Source: Amphibalanus amphitrite (Eukaryota > Arthropoda > Thecostraca > Balanomorpha > Balanidae). From it: DNA of 64,000 bases. A model generated the notes under the pieces. That model saw nothing but the letters and a program-made list of their open reading frames with translations. It was not told the origin of the DNA and did no database searches. Below are positions 25,501 through 37,500 of this stretch, piece after piece; the first letter of the stretch is position 1; every line of letters starts with the position of its first letter. The DNA lies in contig NW_024881868.1 of assembly GCF_019059575.1 (NCBI RefSeq), forward strand, positions 62,001 through 126,000. The letters are read 5' to 3'. The translations under genes and the position numbers were made by a program.

Positions 25501-28500
25501 CTACAATTTTTACTAAGGTCATTTTCAGGTCAGGTCAAAGATGACGTCACAGGGGTCGAAAAAGTCAAAATGGCGGCGCTAGATATGGAGAGTTTTTCTC
25601 GAATAACTTTCGAATTAGTCAAGATAGGAACAAACTAAGGGCATCATCGTGATCCTCTCGTCAATCCGCATCGAATGATATATGTTGACCTCGAAAGGTC
25701 AAGGTCAAAGGTTGACCTCAGGTCACGTGACCTCGAGGTCATCATGTATATCATTCGATGCGTCTTGACGAGCTGAACACAATGAGACCATCCACGCGTC
25801 TGTATCTTGTTCCTGTACGGAGTTATTGGCCAAAAACCTTTGGTGACCTTTGATGACGTCACATGACCTCACAGCTGCCCAACAACAAAACAGACCTCAA
25901 GGTAGTGAAGGTTGATCGTATATGAAGTCATGTATGGTATATGGGGCCATTCCGACCCGTTTTAGTGGTAAAAACAGGGAGTTGATTTTTCCCCCGTTGA
26001 CTTATAATGGGGAGGTCGCGAAATTGACCTGACCTTAGGTCACCGATATCAAAATTCCGAGATATACAAATTGTAGCTACTAATGACCTAATAATATCCT
26101 GCGACTTTCAAAGGCCTCCGACATCTACTGTAGCTCTGGCACGGTGACGAAGTTGCAAAAAAGTGACTTGAGGTTGGGTCATTCAAAGTGACCTGGTGAC
26201 CTGACCTTAAAAGGTAGGAGGTTCAAACTTAACACCATGTGTAAAATTGATGAGGTTATAGTCCTACCAAATTTCGCGGCGCTACGCGCCGCGGTTTTCC
26301 CGCTATTCGCGAAAAACCTCAGGGGGGGGGGGCGGATATCCGCCCCTCCCCCGTCGGTGCGAGGGTTGATGGTGTTTCGCCGCCACTGTCAGAAAAGGTG
26401 TGTCAGGTGGGAGTGTGTCATCAGGTTAGATGTGTCTGATATGTGTCTGATGGGTTGTGTCAGGCGAAACTAGTCAGGTGAAGATGTGTCATATGTGGAT
26501 TTTTGCCAGGAAGCATGACAATGAGGTATTCGCGTACAGTTCAGGTGCAGATGTGCGTCAGGCTGCGTAACTCATATACCCGCACAATGTTCTGTATGTT
26601 CTGTATGTTCTGTATGTTGCGTGATGTTCGCAATGTCGGTATGTTCTGCGTAACTCAGCCATTATAAACTCACAAGAATGAAGGTAAGCTTAGGCTAATG
26701 CCTGCTCTGTTTAAAAAAAAATATCTAAAATATATCATATACAACCCCATTGTAACTTGTAAGCGAATTTGATCGATGATGAAAAACTAAACACAAAAGC
26801 AGCTGACTATTATACTAGATAGCATCAGACCGATAAGGAAGTCAACTCATGCTGAGCACAGCATTATCCGCATTAGATCGATCGAAATCATGTCACGATC
26901 CGACCCAGGTAATCACCTATCAATCACGCTGATCAAAATTGGAGCCGTTCGTTTCCAGTTGAACTGCTGTTTGCAGTAAATAAGGGAGAGTCTGGGGCAA
27001 AGGATCCGAGTACCAGGAAGCAGCCCTGATGGCAAACGGGTTCGAATAAATTATAAAAATAGTGATGTAGGACCGGGATACTTATAAACATCGTGGATCT
27101 TGCAAGCAGCATGGCTGGTGCAAACCTGCGGCTGATGTAGAGGGATGATGACACACAATCATAGGCGGCGGAACGATTTGAGACAAGGGGGGGCACCAGC
27201 TCAAGGAGCCAAACCTAGGGTACCCCCAAATCCTGTTTTCTCATCGGATTTAGGCCACTTAGTTTTCGTCACAGCCCTGGCACGATGATTTTTTTTTGAT
27301 TTTTTTTTTAATAAACGAAAATGGCAGTTCACCCCCGTATGTGTGGTTAACTTTAAGCTGATCCCTAAGTACCTAAAAGTTTGTCTCTTCCTTATTGTCG
27401 TTTGATAAATTCCATTTATCCTACATGTATCAAATTCCCAAGAAGCCATCGCAGAACTAATCAGTGGCGAATCCCAGGGGGGAGGTCACATAGGTCATGA
27501 CTTAGGGCCTGGGATCACCACATGCCTGCCAGAAGCACCACATGCCTGACAGCCGACAGGGGCACCACAGGCCCGCCACTCGCCAGGGGTACCACAGGCC
27601 TAGCAGGGGCACCACGGGCCTGTCAGTGGCACCACAGGCCTGTCAGGAGCACCATCGGCCTAGCAAAAGCACTACAGGTCTTCCAGGGGCACCACAGACC
27701 TGCCAGGGGCACCAGAGGCCTGCCAGGGGCACTATCGGCTTCGCAGGGGAACCACCGGCCTCGCAAGGGCACCATGGGCCTGTCAAGGGCACCACAAGCC
27801 TGTCGTTGGCACTTTAGGATTGTCAGGGGCACCACAAACCTGTCAAGGGTACCTGCGTTCTAACAGGGGCACCACAGACCTGCCAAGGCCCAGGGACACC
27901 ACAGGTCTAGCAAGGACACCACAGGCCTGTCAGGGGCACCACGGGCCTGTCAGGGCCCATGGGAACCTAAGTCATGTCAGGGCCCACCGTAGGCTTGTCA
28001 GGGGGCAGGGTAGGTAGGTACCACAGTCTTTCCAGGGGCACCAGCGGCCTAGCAGGGGCACCAGTCATCACACGACTAACCAAAAATAAAGAAAATAAAA
28101 AAAAAACTGAAAATAGGGCACCACCAAAATTAAGTGGCCGAAATCCGTTGAGGTTTTAATTTTGGGTATAGGTAGGGGCACCACTTCGATTCATGACCCT
28201 CCCCTTGGAGTTTTCCCGAATCCGCCCCTGGTACTAATACATCAAATTTAAGGGGGGCACCTTGCTATTGGTGCCCCCCTTGCAGAATTCAAGGGGGGCA
28301 CGGTGCCCCGGTGCCCCCCCCCGTTCCGCCGCCTATGAAATTGATTCCGTTGATGGGTGGTATCGAAAGTCGTTTTTGACAAGAATGTAATGGATTATGC
28401 ACCGAATGCAGTTTCTTATCCATATTGGGACGGAGTGGTTCGTATCTGCCCACAACAGTTTTATTGTGGAGCCTTGGACGGGGCACCCACTCTACAGTCA

Positions 28501-31500
28501 TCTCAATGAATCCTTTTTGACTGGTCAGAAATCAGGAATGTTCGGCCAAGCGAAATAGAATGAACGATCACAAGTTTTCTGGACAGACCATTTGTAACGT
28601 ATGGGCCATTTGAGTTTGTAAATCAAACGCCAGCAAATAACGTGACAGGATTAAAGGGCCACTGGGGCCCACTTAACGCTAATTCATTTATCGTCCAAAG
28701 CCCGTCGCCTTACGGGTGTGTTTCGTTCAACGGTTTCGCCTGGCGCAGGTCGTTAAAACACCATTTGGCTTCATCTCAAACTGAATCCCAGATGAAATGG
28801 GGGCTTAATCAGGCCAGCCAATAAGAATTCCAAGTCTGTAGCTCTTGCAATAAAGCTAAACTGTATCGGCATTTAATGCGTGCTTAGATAACGCAATGTG
28901 TCTACCGAAAGACATTCCTGCATCCAAAATATTATACAACTATAAAGAAACTTCGTGCTAAATAAAAATTATAGAATGCATTGTATGATGACCAATTCCA
29001 AACCTTTGCACATTTTTGGAGAGCATTGTATACGGTCATGACCGTCACAATATTAGCTATTTGAAGTGCGTTGCAAGCCATCGCATAACAAAAATGGTAA
29101 AGGAGGTATAGGTTAACCCGGCCAGGCCCGGGGGGTAATCCCAACCACCGCAGCCCGGGGAGAGGCGTTTTTCGCCCCCCCCCCCCTGTCTAACTCCGTA
29201 AATAAGGGGGTTACGGAAACAAAAGCGATACCAAACGAAAGGTCCTTACAAGACGATTCTAAAGCACCTAAAAATTTTGACCTCAGGTCAATTTTCAAGG
29301 TCAGAGGTCAAGGTCAAAGGCAAAAACCGGCACATGTGTACTGATGTCAAGGTAAGCGTTCTAGAGGACGGCAAGATGCATCAAACCGGCAAAATTGAGT
29401 GTCAAACAAAAGCAGAGAATCTGAGGATTCTGAAACTGTGCTCCAAATTAAAGGTCAAGGTCAAGGTCACGCTTAAAATTGACCTCAAACTTTGCAATTT
29501 TTCGTACATCTCGCGTGCTAACTTCCAAGATGTTTTGAAATGTTTTGAGGCTTATCAGCTCCCTATTTGTGGTTCATCTTACGATACAAGGCTTCTCAAA
29601 GGTCAAGGTCACTGAAGAGTATCCTTGGTAGAGGCTATTTCACTGATTCAAGTTAGTGATAATAAATAAGAAAATTTTGCCATCCGGAAGCTCTAAATGA
29701 AGGCTTCGAGGAAAATAGATGCCAGATTCGTGATCAGCGGGTACAAATCCATCATAGGCGACCCTTCATGTGTCAAGGTCAACCAAAGGTCATTCGAGGT
29801 CACATGAGGTCAACATGAAACTTGACCTTTTCCAAACAAAATATATATCATTCGACGCGGCTTGACAAGACGAATGCGATGGTACCACTGCCGAAGCTCT
29901 AGGACCATTTTTGTCGAAGTTATTTGCGAAAAACTAAAATCACATTTCTGGGTCGTTGACCTGACCTTTGACCTCAGGTCACCAAAACTATTTTTCTATT
30001 TTTCTCTAGGTCAAACGCTACACAACCGTGCTCGTAATTTGTCTTTATCTCTAAAACTCTATTTTTAGCAGCTATTTGAAGTTTGCGTCTGTGATGCCGA
30101 AGTTTGCCGTGCAGGGGTTTAGAAAAATCGACCCTGTGACGTCATCAAGGGGGCTAGGTCCAAATTTTTTACTTCAGAAGATGTCAAATTGATTGGAGAA
30201 AAGGTACTTAAAGTTTCGCTTCCCTATCCCTAAGCGTTCGGGAGCAATCGCAAATATACGCCAGGGGGGGGGCGAAAAACGCCCCCCCCCCCGGGCCCGC
30301 GAGGGTTAAACAAATACGTTCTGAGAAGTAAGTTTGAACTGAATTCGACGGCTAACAGCGTGTTGAAGTAAGATCTTTGGAGAAAACATGATAACTTTTT
30401 TGTCGTGGAACCTGAGATAAGTGTTCAAGTCCTTCACTAGCCATTTTAGCCTATTTCTCTTTTTACTCGTATGTGCATTACACACTACTTTTCCATCGTC
30501 TTATTGACTTTTTTGTGCTCAACTTAAAGATATAAACACAATTCATGCTCGCTAAAACTAGCTCCAATACACCAGTTTTAGTTTGGGATCGTCACTGAGC
30601 GTTCAGGAGAACTTCCTTGAAGGATCGAAGCACCTCAGAATATCGTCGCCACCGTTCACTGACCTTGAGCGCGCTCCTGTCCATGCAGTCCGAGTTGTTG
30701 AAGCGCTGCATGTCGCTCGGGTGGCCGCAGAGGCCCGGCTTCGAGGCCAGCCTGCCGTAGTGGACCAGCTTGATGACGACGACTGTGTTGATGGGGCAGC
30801 TAAGCCGGAGCTGGTCACCGTCGCAGGACGCTACTTGAAACGTGCGCAGCGTGCCTGACAAGAGGGCTAGAATGAGAACAGACAGACGGGGAGCGGCGCG
30901 TCAGGGACCCGGCACCGAAGCGAAGCGTGCGAAGCGAGTGAAGCAAAGCAAGAAGCTTTTGTTAGTGTGAAATGCATCGAGTGTTCTACATGCAATTAAC
31001 GTGCAGACAAAGATGCCGTAACTGTATCACGCGTTTAGTCACCGAACAGGAACTTTTTAAGCAAGGAAACAGAGGATTCCCTCGGAATTACCCACGGATG
31101 GCCGCAGCTCAGATGTGTCCCGGCCAGAATAGCGCCCACAGTCGGGAGGCGTGTCTGTCATGGGACCCACGGCCGCGGAGCGTGTCGTGTCCGATCCGAG
31201 ACGGAGGGACCCGGGCGGCGGAGGAGATCGGCGCGGTGCCAGCGCTCCGCTCCGTCTGACAGACGCCGTGCGTCGACGGTCGTCGGCGCCGATGGAAGGC
31301 GGTCGGGTCGCCCTCGAGGACCGGGCCGGGCCGTAGGACCACTCTCAGGTCAGTCGGACTGGAGGGGAGAGGGAACCGACTGATGAGGAAGAAGACCAGT
31401 CACAGGTCACGACCTAGCTGAGGTTAAGTCAGACCTAGTCACTTCTGGTCCGAGATTCTTGCAGTTACGACAAATTTGGGTGACGTCAAATGACTGCTTT

Positions 31501-34500
31501 GTTGAACTGAGAGCAGCTAGAGCTACTCAATTCAGGTCAGGTCTCGTCAAGTGCATGTTGATTCATTCGGGTCAGTCTATGCCAATAGTGTTGGTCCCCC
31601 AATGGATTTCGTGATTTTTAGCGACTATGGAAGTGATGATATCGAGGCAGTGCAGGAGGTAGAAGGAAAATATATCTTACTGCGTATTTTCGTCATGCGA
31701 AACATATATATATTGACACCAGCATTGGTCAAGGTCATGCACATGCGCAAAATCCAGGTCGTTCCCGATTTACGCGGCATTTACCGACTAGCAGCTCCTA
31801 CCCAAAGTCTAGGAAGCTAATCGAATCAGTAGATTGATTGAACAGCTTTGCAGGCTGCTATAAGGAGAAGCAGAGCAATCAATTTATCAAAGCTGATTTG
31901 CGCCCGGATTCACCCATCTCGTGACATTTACCAGTCGTCAGCGTAGCTGAAAAAGTGCCCCGTCCCAACTCGGCAGCCGGATATGGTAAGAAGTAAGAAC
32001 CTCACGTGCGGGGAAAAGAGGTGAGGACAGCGGACCAGACCGTCTCGTCGGTCAGTCGTGGTTGCCGCAATTCACCCGTGACAGGCAGCCCCAGGTGTGT
32101 AAGTGCCTCATCACCCGATTTGCGTTCCGAACTATACCAACGGAGCCGGCCAGTGCAGTGCCGCGGCCCGCTAGTGCAGCTTCTGCCACCCATAGCAGCT
32201 GTGAGGCCGGGTATGCGGCTGGGGTACGTCCCAAATTGCACCGAAACCCAGCGACAAGCAGAGGGGACCAGCGAGGGAATAACTCTGGTGTAGCCCTTAA
32301 CAGTTGCGAAAAAAGGCAGTGTAAAGCTGCTAGGCCCCGGGAATGGGATGACATCATCGATTAATACACATTGTTCACACAATCGGAATAAAATCACAAA
32401 AGAAAAACTCAGGAACAATTTAGCACAGAGTTGAACAATCACAGTACATCACAACAGATCATCTACAAGTTTCTGAATGAGCACAGTGTAATAAATGTTA
32501 TTATGAATAGTAGTATTGTTGGTGCATTGCAGAATGGCGTTATCAAGAGGCAATTCAGTTCTTTTGTAATTCACTTATGGTAAATGAATGACAGGTAAAT
32601 GAAAGTCCACCCAAGCCCTTTACACTGCGTATTCACTGGCCAGTCAATGTTCTTGGGCTGGCACTTGGATACTGTTGTTGTGCATGTTGAGCAATAACGA
32701 GATAATCTCGAACAGTGTAAACCGGATCGTCGGCTTTTTAGCGGATGTTGGATTATTACCTATGGTTGCCTACTAAGATAGCTAAATCCAAAAATATGTT
32801 GCCACGGTTTTGTGCAGCGTCAAATGTTTCTAACTATTCAGGCATTCTAACTATTCGGGCACCCCGAATGAATAGTTGTTACGATAATGCTGCCTCTGTT
32901 TCCGAATAGCCAATAAAGTTTACATGCATGCGAAATGTGCACGTTGCACAATGAACATGCGTTGACATATGTATAATATCAGTGAGCCTTTTGAAATGCA
33001 TGTTCCTTGAAAATCTGCCTCACTGATGTTCAGACAACTGCAAAATCGCGACTTACGAAGGATTGCCCCCAAGTAATGACAAATAGCCTCATTAAGTATC
33101 GGATGACTATCTGTAGCGTCTGCGCCAGATAAAAATCACTTCCAGGGCTGGCCGAGAAATCCATGGGAGAGCGCCATTCTTCACCGGACAGATAACTTAG
33201 AGCAGCCGTGGATGCATTACTCAAAGTCTATTCTTATATGACTCTGGGGAGAGCAGCGTTTTGAAACATGAAAAGAACGAAACAAAAATGAACAGCATGG
33301 TATGATGTTACAAGTTTGGTATACTTGTTCAGCAAAGTGATTTATGCAAAAACGTGTGTAATAATTCTGTTTTAGGACAACGTGAATTAGTCAGGTGCAA
33401 AATCGATAAAACAACACAACTGTGAACGTAAAAGCACTATAATACACTATACAGTCAGATATTGTGATTGATTTGATCATCATAGCTGTAGCCCATATGC
33501 ATGTAAGTACATACAATATGCCTGGTTATCAGTGAATGATGAAGCACGAGTTTTCTTCACTCACTACGGACATGACCACTGGCTATGCTATGCAGGTAGT
33601 CTATATACACACGGCATGCCACGAAAACCAAACACTGTCATCCAGCAAGATATATTAGTACGAACACAAATATCATATCAGGCTGCAAAATGCAAACACA
33701 AACATGTAGCATACGTAGTACATGTACAAATACTCATTTTATATGGCATTGCACTCGCATGTTTGATTGGAATATTTCCTAGAATGCCCAAAAAATATAC
33801 TAATCGGAAAAAATGAAGCTTTCTGATGGCGAATGCGCAAATAACAATATTTCGGATTATCCAATAACCTAAATAGGTAGGTATCAACACAATTTATACA
33901 CACATGCCTCAAACAGAATTACCTAGAATGCAAAATAAGTTAGGTATGCATATAAATATTTTATAATAATACAGATAATGCAGTGTAGATAATGCAATCG
34001 TGAATAAAACTCAATGCAATCACCATTTACTTTAACGGCAGCAGTGCACAAATATGCTAGCATACCTGCGTAACTAGACGGTGTGATAGTATGTTACCTG
34101 AACGTATGAATCACATAGCATGAAGTTAATGCCATAAAAATAGAGTGTGTTAACCAATGTCTCGTGAATAGAGCTTCGGGATTCTGTGGAGCAGTGTGTC
34201 GCGACAGTGGCCTTATAGAAATCCCCAAAACTGGCGAATATGATGCCCTGTAGTATGTCATATCAGTGTTCCCGTTTACTTCCTCCATGAGCTGTCATGT
34301 AAGAATGTGCAAGAATAGTTGTCTTAGTTTCCAAATGAAACCATGCTGCTTCATTCCCTCCAGCATAGTGGCACACCTTTCAAACAACCCATTTCAGGCC
34401 ACCTTTCAGCTCTTCTGCTTCCCGCTTTCCCACCGAATCCCACGTAAAAGCTGGCAGCCACCGGACCCACGCCGGAAGTGTAGTTTTTTGCCGTCCGGTG

Positions 34501-37500
34501 GCCGGGCCGGTCGGACCTCCCACCAGGCCGGGGTAAATCGGACGGCTGATGACTGGCGGCAGCCGTCAGCGCCGCCGTCAGCGCAGCCGCGCGCTGCCAG
34601 GTCGGTCAGCCGTGCAGAGCGGCCCTCTGCCAGGTCACGCAGCCGGCGGACGGCGCCGGGCGCGGCGGTGCCCACGCAGCAATAGAGCTGCCGCGGCGCC
34701 ACTCAGTGCGGCCCCTGACCCCACTATGGCCACTTTCTACCGCCGCTCAGTGAGCACAGAGCGCCCGCCGCTGTGAGCACAGAGAGCCCGCCGCGCGCCG
34801 CGCAGAGTGTGACGCCGGAGGCTCGCCCGGTGCGGCTGGTCGAGAGGAGAGCTCCTTGCGGTGGCCGGCCGGTGACAGCCACGCGTGTGTGGCCGGCCCG
34901 TGGCCGAGACAACTGCTCAGGCGCCCTGCTGAGCTGCGTGAAGGTCACTCGAGTGAGCGTCGCGCCAGCCCCGCCGCCGGCCGCGCTGAGTCTGATGGAT
35001 GGACATGAATGGGCCGCGCTCTGAAGGCCGGCATGACACCGGACAGAGACGTGCGCCGAGAGCTTCTCACAGCTCTGGGCACAGTCTCTGTTACCTGAGT
35101 GCGGATTGTCATCTGACAGCAGCCTGCGACCAGGTGGTCAGTGACCCGCGGTGGTCAGAGACCGATGGTCAGTGACCTGTCTGTGGAAGTTGGAACCCAC
35201 GCTAATGATCATGGTGGGTTGATCATGGTGGCGCGAATGATCAAAGAAGTCCTCCTTTGCTCATTCAACATCACTCACGGGTCACAGCCCTGCAAACCAA
35301 AGACCATGACCCGCGACCCGCTGGCCACATCGGGAACTGATCGTGACCGCGACCCTGAACTGCCCACTGCCGCAGTGAGTGCCCAGCTCCTATGAACCAC
35401 AGCAGATGATCGCCACATGGCCGCCGCTGGCTAGCGTGCCAGTGGTGAGATCTCTATGCAGATTGGCTGCAAGCAGGGCACCCACTCCACCCTCACCGTC
35501 TGCAGGTGTTCCGTGACCGCGTCTGGGTCTTGCGGCACTCTAACATATGTAAATCGGAGGCATTCCGCTCCCCTGCTCAGAGATAGGTATGTAGTTGTTG
35601 CGTGTGGTGGTGGAGTTTCACGGATTTAGCTGGTTGTGATGATCAAAGATACTTCACCTGACGACACCAGGCGGCAGTATGGTGTCGGTGCCTTCTGACT
35701 GAATGCCTATAATCTAGCTAAGTTCCGTGGCAGTTGGCTGTATTCATCCAGGTTCGGTTCGTTGAACTGTGATTCCTTCGGACTTACTGTTGATTGTATC
35801 CATGCGTTTGCCAATTTATGAGACACGACATCCTTCTTGGATCGTCTTACCTGAAACAGAAGGGAAAGCATATTTCAACATTAATAAACTGTAAACAAAC
35901 ACTTAGGTGAGCCCTTTCACGGGGATCGATACACACTCAGAAGCCCAGAGGGACGACGGAAGAATAATGTGAGGTCTGGCAGCAAGTGAGGGAGATGTGC
36001 CACTTGGGGAAGCGCTCCACCGCAAAGGTAGACACTGGAAAAGCACAGGGAGAGACAGACGTGCCACTCCTCCACAGAGACACGTCACCATACATAGCCG
36101 AGACAGATTACATTTCGGACCCACATCGGCACACTCGGACACGCACCAGCCTACAAAGAGACACCACACAGAGAGACACACCACACGGGGGATCACTCGG
36201 GGACGGCGCTGGGGGTCTGTGCGCACTGTCTCTGGTGGAGGTCCTATACTGAGACGTACGGCTGCGTGTCAGCTGCGGGAGGATGACGGACGGCCCGCCA
36301 TCTCCCACGGCGCCTACCGGGCGTGGGAATCGAGTGCCGACCGTATCATCTGCGCCGACATTACGGAACAACGGCGGAGAATAAACATACACACACCGGA
36401 CTGGAAGGTGGTAAACTCTGGGACAGGATGGGAGGAGGAACAAGGGGTGGGCTGTTGGCAGATATATACAAATGTCAGCACTGCAGGCACACAGAGGATA
36501 GTTTGGATCCCGTGTGGGTTCTTCAGACAAACGCTAGATAGTTCAAGTCCGGTGGGCTTAGACGTCGGCGTAACGAAACAAGAACTGAGGAGCATGAATC
36601 TTCTGAGCTAACATAAAAGCACGTGTGACGAAAATGAAGGCGTTATCTGCCTACTAAACGTCTACTATCATTTGACAAGTGACTCCCAAGCGGTCCCGTC
36701 CATCAGCACGCGCCAGCTAGTGCCTGCCAGTCACGCCGACTAACGCTCGAGGAACGCATCTGGAATCTCGCGGGGCACGGGCGGACGGGAGAGCTGGCGG
36801 GTGGCCAGCGGCCACTGCCTGTGACCGGGCAGCGCTGGGCCCGTGCACTGGGCCACGAGGACGAGTGCAGGTGTATCCTGACAGCCAAGAACGATGCTGC
36901 AGTGGACGACATAGAGACCTGATACGATACATAGAGACATATGTATCAGTGTATAAGTGGACAGTGTATGAGTGGACAGTGTATATCAGTGTATGAGTGG
37001 ACGACATAGAGAACTGTCCGGAGAAATCGCAGGATATGACGTGTGACAGGACGTGGGACAGGACGTGGGACGTGCGTCCGCGCGCTTCAACCGTTATCAG
37101 TCAGACATGAGACCCGTATAGATGACTGGGGGCGTCTCCCTAACCAACACAACGAGCCATAAGTGGTGGGCGCCGTCTACCCAGCTATTCGATTGGTCTG
37201 ATAGTGCCAGTGGACGAGACGAGATGCGCTCAATGGACGCCAGAACTCATTTCAGTGTCGGCGGTGACAGACGTAACGGCTCACTGCAGACATCGCGTGC
37301 CTCGGTACGAGATGACACGACTTGTGGTATGACGCAATGACGCAGCAGCCGTGCCTTGTGGTCGTGCTCGCTCTGTTCTGTCCGCGGCAGTTGGCTCTAG
37401 GAGACACCGAGATAAAATATCGCCCGACGTGCGCGACGTAAAGGAATTCCACTGCCGTCGGCGCCGACAGAGCGATAAAGAATAGGTCGTGTGTTTTTCT

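Noticed and set aside
27522..28017. Several frames with GTTGL/QGHHRP repeats
   Set aside because: Products of the 20-bp minisatellite read in successive frames.
34266..35040. Possible second gene in a CpG island
   Set aside because: Frames on both strands are low in complexity and show no recognisable domain.
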